In this document: in pieces, positions 17,171 through 25,708 of the stretch
Numbering within the stretch: position 1 is the first letter of the stretch
How the letters are laid out: the number at the start of each line of letters is the position of its first letter
DNA from: Halobaculum litoreum
GTDB taxonomy: Archaea > Halobacteriota > Halobacteria > Halobacteriales > Haloferacaceae
Length of the DNA stretch: 64,000 bases
Direction: 5' to 3'
Assembly: GCF_030127125.1 (NCBI RefSeq)
Contig: NZ_CP126156.1
Coordinates: forward strand, 1,922,001-1,986,000
The notes under the pieces: model-generated
Database searches by the model: none
What the model was told of the DNA's origin: nothing
Seen by the model: only the letters and a program-made list of their open reading frames with translations
Translations under genes and position numbers: made by a program

Positions 17171-18765
17171 TGGGCGACGACACCGGCGCGGACGGGGCGA
17201 CGGACGGGGCGACGGACGAGCGGCCGGCCGGAGGCGGGGCGTCCGACTCGGCGGCGACCCTGCTCGTCGCGGGCACCGCGAGCCACGTCGGCAAGAGCAC
17301 CGTCGTCGCGGGGCTGTGCAGGCGCCTCGCGGACGCCGGCGTGTCGGTCGCGCCGTTCAAGGCACAGAACATGAGCAACAACGCCCGCGCCGTGGCCACG
17401 CCCGACGGCGAGTGGGGCGAGATCGGCGTCTCGCAGTACGTGCAGGCGCGGGCCGCGCGGGTCCCCCCGACCACCGACTGCAACCCCGTCCTGTTGAAGC
17501 CGCGCGGCGACGGCGAGAGCCAACTGGTGATCGACGGCCAAGCTGTCGGCCACTTCGAGGCGGGTAGCTACTACGACGACCACTGGGAGCGGGCCCGCGA
17601 CGCCGCCGAACGGGCGTACCGTCGGCTCGCGGCCGAGCACGACGTCGTCGTCGCCGAGGGCGCCGGCTCGATCGCCGAGATCAATCTCCACGACCGCGAC
17701 CTCGCGAACGTCGAGACGGCGCGGTTCGCCGACGCGACGATCCTCCTGCTGGGCGACATCGAGCGCGGCGGCGTGTTCGCCAGCCTCTACGGCACGCTCG
17801 AACTCGTGCCCGACGACCTCCGCGAGCGCGTCGCGGCGACGGCGATCACGAAGTTCCGCGGCGACGCGAGCCTGCTGGAGCCGGGGGTCGCCGACCTCGA
17901 ACGGCGCACGGGCGTCCCGGTCGCCGCGGTGCTCCCGTACGACGACCCCGGCCTCCCCGCGGAGGACAGCGTGTCGCTCCCGCCCGTCGGCGAGCGGGGC
18001 GTCGTCGGCGACGACGACGGCGTCGCGGCCGCGGTCACCGTCGGGGTGCCGCGGCTCCCGCGCGTCTCGAACGCCACGGACCTGGAGCCGCTCGCGCGCA
18101 CGCCGGGCGTCCGGGTGGCGTACCTCCCGCCGGAGGCCGACCTCGCGGGCGTCGACGCGGTCGTGATCCCGGGGACGAAGAACACCGTCGACGACCTGCT
18201 CGCGCTCCGCGAGGCCGGCTTCGACGCGGCGCTGCGGGCGTTCGACGGGCCGGTCGTCGGGATCTGTGGCGGCTACCAGCTGCTCGGCGAGCGGATCACG
18301 AACGCCGCCGTCGAGGGCACCGGCGACGCCGACGAGGTGGCGGGCGTCGGGCTGTTGCCCGTCGAGACGCGGTTCGACGAGGCGAAGCGCGTCGAGGCGG
18401 TGACCGTCGACGTCGACGGCGCGGGGCCGTTCGCGGGCGTCGCGGGCACCGTCTCGGGGTACGAGATCCACATGGGCCGGACCGAGCCGACGGACGACGC
18501 GACGCCGCTCGCGACCCCGCTGGAGGCCGGGAGCGTCGCCGTCGGCGACGTCGCCGGCACGTACCTCCACGGGCTGTTCGAGAACGACGCCGTCCGGGCG
18601 GCGTTCGTCGACGCCGTGTACGACCGGGCGGGGCGCGAACGGCCGACCGCCGCGGACGCCGGTGCCGACGCCGACGCGCACGACCCGTACGACGCGGCGG
18701 CGGCGCTGGTGTCGGAGCTGGACCCCGCGGCGCTGCTCGACCGGGGCGTCGCCCCGGACCGGTAG
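17170..18765 (+). CDS. cbiP: Cobyric acid synthase CbiP (CobQ)
   Basis: A 531-residue glutamine-dependent amidase of the corrin side chains. N-terminal ATP-binding domain: [42 protein letters not shown], then [21 protein letters not shown] and the [18 protein letters not shown] segment. C-terminal class I amidotransferase domain with catalytic Cys in [12 protein letters not shown] and His in [10 protein letters not shown]. An Asp/Gly/Thr-rich extension of about 28 residues lies at the N-terminus. Last gene of the cobamide run; a short T-rich stretch follows. Confidence 0.96.
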   Translation: MGDDTGADGATDGATDERPAGGGASDSAATLLVAGTASHVGKSTVVAGLCRRLADAGVSVAPFKAQNMSNNARAVATPDGEWGEIGVSQYVQARAARVPPTTDCNPVLLKPRGDGESQLVIDGQAVGHFEAGSYYDDHWERARDAAERAYRRLAAEHDVVVAEGAGSIAEINLHDRDLANVETARFADATILLLGDIERGGVFASLYGTLELVPDDLRERVAATAITKFRGDASLLEPGVADLERRTGVPVAAVLPYDDPGLPAEDSVSLPPVGERGVVGDDDGVAAAVTVGVPRLPRVSNATDLEPLARTPGVRVAYLPPEADLAGVDAVVIPGTKNTVDDLLALREAGFDAALRAFDGPVVGICGGYQLLGERITNAAVEGTGDADEVAGVGLLPVETRFDEAKRVEAVTVDVDGAGPFAGVAGTVSGYEIHMGRTEPTDDATPLATPLEAGSVAVGDVAGTYLHGLFENDAVRAAFVDAVYDRAGRERPTAADAGADADAHDPYDAAAALVSELDPAALLDRGVAPDR

Positions 18766-18795
18766 CCCTTTTCGCGCGGCCGGCCGACCCCGGGT

Positions 18796-19785
18796 ATGTC
18801 CACGCCGTGCGTCCGCGCCCCCGTCACGGAGGGCGAGACGACGAGACAGGCGCTCGCCGAGCGCGACCTCCTCGACGGCGACCGCGAGATCGACGTGGCC
18901 GACGGCGACATCTTCCTCCCCGTGGTCGACGGCGACGCCGCCCGCGCGGCCGGCTACGAGGTGGTCCTCCGCGAGACGAGCGCCCGCGAGGGGACCGTCT
19001 CGCCCGCCGACCTGCTGGGGGTCGAGCCCTCCTACGAGCGCCTCGGCGACGTCGTGATCCTCGACGAGGACGACCCAGAGCGCGCCCGCGAGGTCGCCGA
19101 CGCCGTCGTCGAGTCGGACGTCCCCTGCGAGACGGTGGTGAACCGCGCCTCGAAGGTGGCCGGCGAGTACCGCGTCCGCGAGTGGGACGTGCTCCACGGC
19201 GACGACACCGAGACCGTCCACCGGGAGTACGGCCACGAGTTCGCCCTCGACATCGCCGCGGTGTACTTCTCGCCGCGGCTCGCGACCGAGCGCCACCGCG
19301 TCGTCGAGCAGGTCCGCGAGGGCGAGCGCGTCGTCGACATGTTCGCGGGCGTCGGCCCGTTCGCGGTGCCGATGGCCGCCCGCGGCGCCGACGTGCTCGC
19401 GTGCGACGTCAACCCCGCCGCGATCCGCTACCTCCGGGAGAACGCCGCCCGCAACGGGGTCACCGACCGGATCACCGCCGTGGAGGGGGACGTGCGCGAG
19501 ACCACCGGCGAGTACGACGGCTGGGCCGACCGCGTCGTGATGAACCTCCCGCACAGCGCCGACGAGTTCCTCGAGACGGCGGTCCGGCTCGCGGGCGACG
19601 ACTGCGTGCTCCACCTGTACGACATGGCCCACGAGGACGACCCGTTCGGCCCGAGCGAGCGCGCGGTCCGCGCGGCCGCCGAGCCCGCCGGCTACGCCGT
19701 CGAGGTGGTGACGCGCCGGGAGGTGCGGTCGTACGCGCCCCACGAACTGAACGTCTGTCTGGACGTGCGGCTCACCCGGCCGTAG
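18796..19785 (+). CDS. trm5: tRNA (guanine37-N1)-methyltransferase Trm5
   Basis: A 329-residue class I SAM methyltransferase that makes m1G37 next to the anticodon and prevents frameshifting. The N-terminal domain (residues 1-100) is the archaeal Trm5 D1/D2 region. The catalytic domain has VREYGHEFALDIAAVYFSPRLATERHRV-type lead-in, then RVVDMFAGVGPFAVPMAARGADVLACDVNP (SAM loop) and VVMNLPHSADEFL, the NLP motif. The C-terminus VRSYAPHELNVCLDVRL is typical. Stand-alone gene upstream of tRNA-Thr. Confidence 0.95.
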   Translation: MSTPCVRAPVTEGETTRQALAERDLLDGDREIDVADGDIFLPVVDGDAARAAGYEVVLRETSAREGTVSPADLLGVEPSYERLGDVVILDEDDPERAREVADAVVESDVPCETVVNRASKVAGEYRVREWDVLHGDDTETVHREYGHEFALDIAAVYFSPRLATERHRVVEQVREGERVVDMFAGVGPFAVPMAARGADVLACDVNPAAIRYLRENAARNGVTDRITAVEGDVRETTGEYDGWADRVVMNLPHSADEFLETAVRLAGDDCVLHLYDMAHEDDPFGPSERAVRAAAEPAGYAVEVVTRREVRSYAPHELNVCLDVRLTRP

Positions 19786-19820
19786 GCGCGTGCGAGTCGG
19801 CCGCACGGCCGCGGTCATTC

Positions 19821-19830
19821 GCAACCCTTA
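19821..19830 (+). promoter_or_regulatory. Promoter of tRNA-Thr (GCAACCCTTA)
   Basis: GCAACCCTTA lies 32-41 bases before the mature tRNA 5' end, matching the BRE/TATA-like core seen at 1684 and 20025. Confidence 0.55.
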
Positions 19831-19861
19831 TTCCCGTCATGGCAGTACGACTGATCGCACG

Positions 19862-19934
19862 CGCCGGTGTAGCTCAGCTGGCAGAGCGATTCCTTCGTAA
19901 GGAATAGGCCGAGGGTTCAAATCCCTCCACCGGC
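19862..19934 (+). tRNA. tRNA-Thr (anticodon CGU)
   Basis: A 73-base cloverleaf without intron. Acceptor GCCGGTG pairs with CACCGGC, discriminator T. D-arm GCTC...GAGC, anticodon stem ATTCC/GGAAT around loop TTCGTAA with anticodon CGT (reads ACG, Thr), T-arm GAGGG/CCCTC with loop TTCAAAT. CCA is not encoded. A promoter element lies 32-41 bases upstream. Confidence 0.96.
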
Positions 19935-20024
19935 TCTCTCCGCCCTCCGTTCTCGCGGGAATACGGTCACACCGGTAGTCGCGGCGTCGCCACACCGTCG
20001 GTCGCGCGGCCGTGAGCCGCAGCG

Positions 20025-20038
20025 GCAACCCTTATACA
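20025..20038 (+). promoter_or_regulatory. Promoter of M48 protease gene
   Basis: GCAACCCTTATACA ends 22 bases before the GTG start, so transcription would begin nearly at the start codon (leaderless or very short leader). Confidence 0.55.
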
Positions 20039-20060
20039 GCCGTCTCCGAACCGACACGAC

Positions 20061-21041
20061 GTGCCCTCCAAAGACGCCTCGCTCCTCGTCGGGATGGCCG
20101 CGGCCCTACTCGGGCTGGCGGTCGCCACCGTCGGGCTGCTCGCCGGGGTCTGGCTCGTGTTCTACGGGGTGTTGTCGGTCGTCGGCGTCGGCCACGCGGC
20201 GTCCGTCGCGGCGGTGGCCGCCGCCGTGACCCTCCTGCTCGTCGGGTACCTCGAGTACCGACAGATCGAGACGATCGAACGCGTCGCCGACGCCGAGCGC
20301 GTGCGTCGGGAGACCGAACCGGAGCTGTACGGCCTCGTGACGCGCGTGGCGACGCAACTCGACGTCCCGGTCCCGACGGTCGCGGTCTCCGAACGGCGAG
20401 CCCCCGAGGCGCTCGCGGTCGGGTTCCGACCGAGCACCGTCCACCTCGTCGTGTCGCGCGGGACGCTCGACGCGCTCGACGACCCCGCGGAGGTGGAGGC
20501 CGTGGTCGCACACGAACTCGCCCACGTGGCGAACCGGGACGCGATGGTGATGACGGTCGTCTCGCTCCCCGTCGTCCTCGCCGAGGGGCTCCGGTCGCGC
20601 GTCGCGGCCGCCGAGGGGTCGGACACGACCCTCGTCGTCCCGTTCCTGCTCGGGGTGGTCTCGACGGTCGTGTGGACCGTCGGGCGGGCGATCACCGCCC
20701 GCCTGTCGCGCGTGCGGGAACGCGCCGCCGACCGCGTCGCGGCCGAGGTGACCGGATCGCCGGCGGCGCTCGCGAGCGCGCTCGAACGGCTGGACCGGGA
20801 CATCGCGGCGACGCCGGGGCGCGACCTGCGGGCGGCGTCGGGCGTGTCGTCGCTGTCGATCCTGCCGCTGGAACCCGCGGAGCTACGGAAGGTGATGCTC
20901 GGCCCCGACGGCGACAGGGAGCCGTCCTACTGGTGGCTGCGGAAGCGACTGCACGCGCTGGAGCGGTGGCTCTTCCGGACGCATCCGCCGACGGCCGAGC
21001 GGATCGCGTCGCTGAGGGCCCTCGAGCGCGACCGTCGGTGA
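20061..21041 (+). CDS. M48 family membrane metalloprotease (HtpX-like)
   Basis: A 326-residue zinc protease of the HtpX group, expected to degrade damaged membrane proteins. GTG start. Two N-terminal helices (LLVGMAAALLGLAVATVGLLAGVWLVF; AASVAAVAAAVTLLLVGYL), catalytic motif AVVAHELAHVANRDAMVM (HExxH form HELAH), two further helices, then RVRERAADRVAAEVTGSPAALASALERLD with the third zinc ligand Glu. The C-terminus THPPTAERIASLRAL is the classic HtpX end. Single gene with its own promoter. Confidence 0.93.
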   Translation: MPSKDASLLVGMAAALLGLAVATVGLLAGVWLVFYGVLSVVGVGHAASVAAVAAAVTLLLVGYLEYRQIETIERVADAERVRRETEPELYGLVTRVATQLDVPVPTVAVSERRAPEALAVGFRPSTVHLVVSRGTLDALDDPAEVEAVVAHELAHVANRDAMVMTVVSLPVVLAEGLRSRVAAAEGSDTTLVVPFLLGVVSTVVWTVGRAITARLSRVRERAADRVAAEVTGSPAALASALERLDRDIAATPGRDLRAASGVSSLSILPLEPAELRKVMLGPDGDREPSYWWLRKRLHALERWLFRTHPPTAERIASLRALERDRR

Positions 21042-21096
21042 GGCCGCCACGGCGGCCGCGTCGCCGCCGACGCTGTGGGCGTGGTGCCGGCCCGGT

Positions 21097-22386
21097 TCAC
21101 CGCGTCCGCGCGCCGATGGACTCGCCGAACAGCCGCGTGCTCACCGACGCCGACGTGTCGCCGGCCACCCGGCGCCCGACCCGTGCGGCCGCGCGCGCGC
21201 CATCCTGCCCCTCCGCGACCGCCGCCAGCGTCGGCACGGGGTCCTCCGTGGAGACGAACGCCTGCTTCGCGACGAGGCAGGTCCACGCGACCGTCGCGAC
21301 GGCGGCGGGGTTGCCCGCGCGCACCTGCTCGGCGAGCCACTTGAGGTCGCCGTACAGCAGGCGATGGAACAGCGGCACGGGCCGGGTGTAGTCGGTCGCG
21401 TCGACGTCGAGCCCGCGCAGCAGCCGGTAGTGTTGCCACGGCACGTCGACGCCGCTCTGGATGGCGAACGGCACCGACCCCCAGTAGCGGCCGTTCACCT
21501 CGATGAGCGCGTGTGAGCCGTCGGGGCGGCGCATGAACTCGACCATCGCCGGGCCGGTCCACTCCAGGGCCCCGATCACCGTCTCGGCGGCCGCCAGCAT
21601 GTCGTCGTCGCGCAGCGGCCGCAGGAGCGTCGAGGAGCCGCCGGAGTCCGGGTACGTGCGGACGCGCTCCTCCTGGAAGTGGAGCAGCACCTCGCCGGCG
21701 TCGGCCAACACCACCGTCGTCGTGGTCGTCCCCGGGACGTACTCCTGGACCAGCGGGTAGTGCGCCTCCCGCTCCAGCGCCGGGTTGCGCGCCAGCAGCG
21801 CCTCGTAGGCGGGGACGAGCTCCTCGGGCGACGCGACGTAGTGGGCGTCGTCGACCAGCGTGACGTGACAGCGGCCGTCGTCGTCCCACAGCGTCTTGCT
21901 CCGGGGTTTCACCACCGCCGGGTACGGCACCTCGTCGGCGAGGTCGGCCACCGCCGCGGGCGACGTGGGCGCGACCGTCGTCGGTGTGTCGACCGGGAGC
22001 GTCGCCGCGAGCTCGAACAGCGCCCCCTTGTCGTAGGCCCGCTCGAAGGTGTCCCAGTCCTCGACGGCGACCGTCGTCCCCGTCGCCTCCAGTTCGGGCT
22101 TGTGTCGCGCACACAGCGCGGAGGTGGAGTCGCGGGTCGGGAACACCACCGAGCGGTCGTGCGTCTCCAGGTACTCGACGAGGTGGTCGAGGAACCGCCG
22201 GCCGTCGGCCTCCGGCTCGGGGTACCGATAGCCGCCGGTGCTGTGGCGCGACAGGCGTCCGAGCGAGAACCGCTCGGTGCTGCCGGCGGTGACGGCGACG
22301 CCTTTGCGGCCGAGCGACCGGACGAGCGAGAGGCCGGCCTGGCCGCCGGCGTCGAGCACGAGCGCGGAGCCGTCGTCGAGAGTCAT
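21097..22386 (-). CDS. ATP-grasp domain carboxylate-amine ligase-like protein
   Basis: A 429-residue ATP-grasp enzyme of unknown substrate. N-terminal Rossmann-like domain (SALVLDAGGQAGLSLVRSLGRKGVAVTAGS...FSLGRLSRH), central ATP-grasp lobes (VPYPAVVKPRSKTLWDD; PLVQEYVPGTTTTTVVLAD) and the metal-binding end GPAMVEFMRRPDGSHALIEVNGRYWGS. Similar proteins ligate amino acids or modify surface and secondary metabolites; no neighbour here indicates which. Promoter at 22415-22425. Confidence 0.85.
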   Translation of the reverse strand: MTLDDGSALVLDAGGQAGLSLVRSLGRKGVAVTAGSTERFSLGRLSRHSTGGYRYPEPEADGRRFLDHLVEYLETHDRSVVFPTRDSTSALCARHKPELEATGTTVAVEDWDTFERAYDKGALFELAATLPVDTPTTVAPTSPAAVADLADEVPYPAVVKPRSKTLWDDDGRCHVTLVDDAHYVASPEELVPAYEALLARNPALEREAHYPLVQEYVPGTTTTTVVLADAGEVLLHFQEERVRTYPDSGGSSTLLRPLRDDDMLAAAETVIGALEWTGPAMVEFMRRPDGSHALIEVNGRYWGSVPFAIQSGVDVPWQHYRLLRGLDVDATDYTRPVPLFHRLLYGDLKWLAEQVRAGNPAAVATVAWTCLVAKQAFVSTEDPVPTLAAVAEGQDGARAAARVGRRVAGDTSASVSTRLFGESIGARTR

Positions 22387-22414
22387 CGGTAGGTCCCTCC
22401 GAGGGCCTCCGCGG

Positions 22415-22425
22415 GTATTGTTATA
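22415..22425 (-). promoter_or_regulatory. TATA element of the ATP-grasp gene
   Basis: On the minus strand the AT-rich TATAACAATA stretch lies about 29-39 bases before the ATG at 22386, in an otherwise GC-rich gap. Confidence 0.45.
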
Positions 22426-22444
22426 CGAGTCGCCGCGGCGCGTA

Positions 22445-22463
22445 GGGCGACCGTTCGTCGCCC
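22445..22463. repeat. 7-base stem inverted repeat (GGGCGAC...GTCGCCC)
   Basis: Perfect GGGCGAC-cgttc-GTCGCCC. It lies about 125 bases past the mscS-like stop on the minus strand and upstream of the ATP-grasp promoter. A transcript hairpin is possible, but no T-run follows, so a terminator role is weak. Confidence 0.3.
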
Positions 22464-22587
22464 GACGCCGGGGATAACCTCGCGGCGGGGGCCCGGGCGC
22501 GGGACCGAACCCCGAGTGTCGGGGGCGTCGCCAGACGGTCGCGACGGCGACCGCCGACTCGCGGCCGCGGGAACGCGGCGAGCGGTC

Positions 22588-23352
22588 TCAGTCGTCGTCG
22601 GCCGCGGGCGTCCCTTCGCCCTCCATGCGCTCGTTGCGCGGGCGCGGGGTGGCCGAGGACGCGCGGCGCGCCCAGCGGGCGATGTTGTCCTGCACGTAGG
22701 TGTGGCCGCCCCACCCGACCGCGACGCCGACGCCGATGGCGATGGCGGCCGCGAGGCCCCACGCGATGGCCTGCGCGAACACCGTGAGGATGCCCGTGTC
22801 GACGCCCATCGTCGAGAGGCCGATCACGACGACGGTGAAGTAGAGGAACAGGCGGACGCCGGTGGCGAACCACGAGGTGTAGGCGTTCTCGGTCGCCGCC
22901 TCCGTCCGGGTGATCGCGTCGCCGATGAAGTCCGCGACGACGAAGCCGAGCACGATCACCAGCAGGCCCGCGACGAACGCCGGCAGGTACGACACGGCGG
23001 TCTGGATCCACTCCGACAACAGCGGGATGGCGAGGACGTCCGCGGCCGCGAGGATCGCGACGGCGTACACGAACCACTTGCCGATGGTGCCGAACGCCTT
23101 CGACACCGCCGCTTCGGTCCCGCCGAGGATGCTCCCGAGCGGCGTCGCCAACACCGCCCGGTCCACCTGGACTCGGTCGGCGAGCACCCTGACGACGCGC
23201 GCGACGCCGATGCCCACGAGCCACCCGATCAGGAGGATCACGACGGCGCCCGCGAGGCGCGGCAGGAACGTGATCAGGCCCCCGACCGTCTGGTTGAAGA
23301 ACTCCGCGATTCCGGTCTGCAGGACGACTGTCTGTCCGGTTTCGACGATCAT
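22588..23352 (-). CDS. MscS-type small-conductance channel-like membrane protein
   Basis: A 254-residue protein of the conserved-TM-helix/MscS-like group. It has five hydrophobic segments: GGLITFLPRLAGAVVILLIGWLVG, WFVYAVAILAAADVLAIPLL, YLPAFVAGLLVIVLGFVVADFIGDAI, WFATGVRLFLYFTVVVIGLSTMGVD and TVFAQAIAWGLAAAIAIGVGVAVGWGG. The last ends in the Gly/Ala-rich pore-type helix. The cytoplasmic beta domain of full MscS is missing; a charged tail follows instead. It may help release osmolytes on osmotic downshift. Promoter at 23379-23390. Confidence 0.85.
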   Translation of the reverse strand: MIVETGQTVVLQTGIAEFFNQTVGGLITFLPRLAGAVVILLIGWLVGIGVARVVRVLADRVQVDRAVLATPLGSILGGTEAAVSKAFGTIGKWFVYAVAILAAADVLAIPLLSEWIQTAVSYLPAFVAGLLVIVLGFVVADFIGDAITRTEAATENAYTSWFATGVRLFLYFTVVVIGLSTMGVDTGILTVFAQAIAWGLAAAIAIGVGVAVGWGGHTYVQDNIARWARRASSATPRPRNERMEGEGTPAADDD

Positions 23353-23666
23353 TGCGGTTCGAACCGACGCCGCGTACCTGTTTAGTTAGCGACACCACCC
23401 GTCACGGCGGGGCCGGCCCAAATCCGTCCTTACCGGAGCGACGCGAAATCGCCCCGTCCGGGGCGACCGGACCACGCCCGGGCGCGCCCGTCGATCGGTA
23501 AGGCGAGCGTGTCGCCGCCGTCCGGCCGTCGGAGTGTCGGCTCCGCCGGCGAGCACGCCGCGCGCCGGGCGGGACCGTGTCGGGGACGAGCGGGCCGGGG
23601 GGTCGGGCGTGTCGTCGGCCGACGCGGAACGAAACCCCGAAGCACGCCCGCCGCGACGACGCGCCC
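23353..23666. other. Intergenic region between mscS-like gene and dphB
   Basis: Divergent gap of 314 bases. It holds the AT-rich mscS-like promoter near 23379-23390 (CTGTTTAGTTAGC on the plus strand). No coding frame with haloarchaeal codon pattern, RNA gene or repeat was seen in the rest. Confidence 0.4.
23379..23390 (-). promoter_or_regulatory. TATA element of the MscS-like gene
   Basis: Minus-strand GCTAACTAAACAG lies about 27-38 bases before the ATG at 23352; AT-rich against a GC-rich background. Confidence 0.45.
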
Positions 23667-24479
23667 ATGCTCACATTCGTCGGCCTCGGCCTGTGGGACG
23701 AACGGTCGGTCACCGTCGAGGGGCGCGACGCGCTCCGGGCGGCCGACCGGGTGTTCGCGGAGTTCTACACCAGCCGCCTCGCCGGCACCACCGTCGAGGC
23801 GCTCGAAACCCACCACGGCGTCGACGTCGAGGTCCGCGACCGCGCGGGCGTCGAGCGTGACCCCGAGCCGGTCCTCGAGGCCGCCGCCGAGGGCGACGTG
23901 GCCTTCTGCACCGCGGGGGACACGATGATCTCGACCACCCACGTCGACCTCCGGGTGCGCGCCGCCGAGCGCGGCATCGACACCCGGGTGATCCACGGCG
24001 TCACCGCCCAGTCGGCCGCCTCCTCGCTGACGGGGCTGCAGAACTACCGCTTCGGCAAGGCCGTCACGCTCCCGTTCGAGTACGCCCACGGCGCCGACGG
24101 CACGCCGCGGAGCGTGATCGACGGGATCGAGGCGAACCGCGAGCGCGGCCTCCACACGCTCGTGTACCTCGACATCAAGGTCGCCGGCTCCTCCCCCGCC
24201 GGGCCCGCGGCTGGGGAGCCCGACGAGTACATGACCGCCGACCACGCCGCCGCCGCGCTGGCACGCGACTGGGATCCCGAGGCCGTCGGCGTCGCGGTCG
24301 CCCGCGCCGGCAGTCCCGACCCGGTCGTCGCCGCCGACACGCTCGCGGCGCTGGGCGAGCGCGACTTCGGCGACCCGCTCCACATGCTCGTGGTCCCGGG
24401 CGAGTTGCACCACCTCGAGGCGGAGGCGCTCGCCGAGTTGGCGGGCTGTCCGCGGGCGGTTCTGCCCGCCGTCGACTGA
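23667..24479 (+). CDS. dphB: Diphthine synthase
   Basis: DphB, 270 residues, a SAM-dependent methyltransferase that methylates the modified His of elongation factor 2 during diphthamide synthesis. ATG 23667 gives the family start MLTFVGLGLWDERSVTVEGRDALRAADRVFAEFYTS. The tetrapyrrole-methylase-like fold shows in DVAFCTAGDTMISTTHVDLRVRA, VIHGVTAQSAASSLTGLQNYRFGKAVTLPF and LVYLDIK. The end GDPLHMLVVPGELHHLEAEAL is typical. Stand-alone gene. Confidence 0.96.
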   Translation: MLTFVGLGLWDERSVTVEGRDALRAADRVFAEFYTSRLAGTTVEALETHHGVDVEVRDRAGVERDPEPVLEAAAEGDVAFCTAGDTMISTTHVDLRVRAAERGIDTRVIHGVTAQSAASSLTGLQNYRFGKAVTLPFEYAHGADGTPRSVIDGIEANRERGLHTLVYLDIKVAGSSPAGPAAGEPDEYMTADHAAAALARDWDPEAVGVAVARAGSPDPVVAADTLAALGERDFGDPLHMLVVPGELHHLEAEALAELAGCPRAVLPAVD

Positions 24480-24503
24480 CCGAGCGCCCGCGTCAGGGGC
24501 GGC

Positions 24504-25493
24504 TTACTCGCTGCCGGGGCGCCCGCCGTCGGTGTGGACGGGGTCGCGCGGCAGGTCCAGCGACTCCAGCAGGTCGTACTCCTCCTTCGTGACCATGTAG
24601 AGGACGTCCTCGATGACGGTGACGAGTTCGGGGAGTTGGCGCACTACGAGGTAGGTGATGCCGACGAGCGCGACGACCGCCAGCACCTGTGAGATCACCC
24701 GGTCCGAGAGGAAGAACGACACCATGTACGGGTCCGACGACCCGAACAGGAACAGCACCTCGTCGACGAACAGCTGGAGGTACTGGTTGCCGAAGGTGAT
24801 CCCGATGAACGTCGTACGCAGCACGTTCAACAGCCAGATGATCGGGATGGAGACCGCGAGCCCGCGGAGCTTCCGCCCCAAGGGCGCCCGGACCGCGGCG
24901 ATCAGCCCGACGAAGATCGCCATGCTGCCGAGGCCGGTGCACGCGAGGACGATCTCGAACAGGAGCCGGTGTCCCTCCGGCGTCGTGAACACGTACGCGT
25001 TCTGGTAGCCGAGGATCGGCCCCTCGGTCAGCGCCGGCTCGTAGCCGAACCGCGCCATCAGCCAGCCGGTCTGCCCGGTGACGACGAGGATGAGGGTGCG
25101 CTTGAGCGGCTCGACCGTCTCGAACGGGAAGTAGACGACACCCATCGCGGCGACCGCCCGCGAGAGGACGTACAGCGAGTCGCGCCCGCCCCACAGCAGC
25201 CAGCCGGCGTACAGACACGCCGGCACCGCCGCCAGCGAGAGCACCCCCTCGACGTAGCTCTGCTGGGTGAACGCGAAGTGCGGGAACAGGAGGAGCCAGA
25301 ACAGCGCGAACAGCCCCCAGCCGGCGACCGCGAGGACGCGCTCGGGCGCGACCGCCGGCCCGTCCAGCCGACGACCGACCGCCGCGAGGCGCCCGTCGGC
25401 GCCGCGGCGCCGGTGGAGGTACTCGACGCCGGCGGCCGCGAGGAACGTCGCGATCACCACCCACCCCAGCAGGTCGGTGTAGATGCTCGCCAT
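24504..25493 (-). CDS. artA: Archaeosortase A
   Basis: A 329-residue membrane transpeptidase-like enzyme that recognises PGF-CTERM tails, removes the C-terminal helix and links surface proteins to lipid. Seven or eight helices. The catalytic residues are present: Cys185 in LACTGLGSMA, Arg226 in NVLRTTFIG and Arg265 in SDRVISQ. Their spacing (41 and 39) equals that of the residues I recall for Haloferax volcanii ArtA (C173, R214, R253). The gene lies downstream of, and on the same strand as, the S-layer glycoprotein, and 17 kb from PGF-CTERM protein BtuF. Both are expected substrates. Confidence 0.95.
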   Translation of the reverse strand: MASIYTDLLGWVVIATFLAAAGVEYLHRRRGADGRLAAVGRRLDGPAVAPERVLAVAGWGLFALFWLLLFPHFAFTQQSYVEGVLSLAAVPACLYAGWLLWGGRDSLYVLSRAVAAMGVVYFPFETVEPLKRTLILVVTGQTGWLMARFGYEPALTEGPILGYQNAYVFTTPEGHRLLFEIVLACTGLGSMAIFVGLIAAVRAPLGRKLRGLAVSIPIIWLLNVLRTTFIGITFGNQYLQLFVDEVLFLFGSSDPYMVSFFLSDRVISQVLAVVALVGITYLVVRQLPELVTVIEDVLYMVTKEEYDLLESLDLPRDPVHTDGGRPGSE

Positions 25494-25678
25494 TCGTTCG
25501 GGAAACGGCGCTGGCGGGTAAAGCCCTTGTCGTCTCGTGCGTCCTCGAACGGGGCGAGACCGCGAGAACGGGCGGTGGGCGATGTGTGCAGCGAACGCGT
25601 GCGCTGCCGTCCGGGCGACGGCGCCGCCGCTGGCGGGTGTGGCGCGTCGAAAGAAAGGGTCCGCGTGAAGCGGAAAGC

Positions 25679-25697
25679 GACCGGGTTACGCCCGGTC
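25679..25697 (-). terminator. Stem-loop terminator candidate after the S-layer gene
   Basis: GACCGGG-ttacg-CCCGGTC, a perfect 7-base stem beginning 11 bases after the S-layer stop. On the minus strand it is followed by pyrimidine-rich CTTTCC and CCCTTTCTTTC, which fits transcription termination of a very strongly expressed gene before artA. Confidence 0.6.
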
Positions 25698-25708
25698 AGT
25701 CGTGGTGC

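Noticed and set aside
19837-20028. 63-codon minus-strand frame with WRDLNPRPIPYEG
   Set aside because: This is the well-known spurious peptide produced by reading antisense through a tRNA gene.
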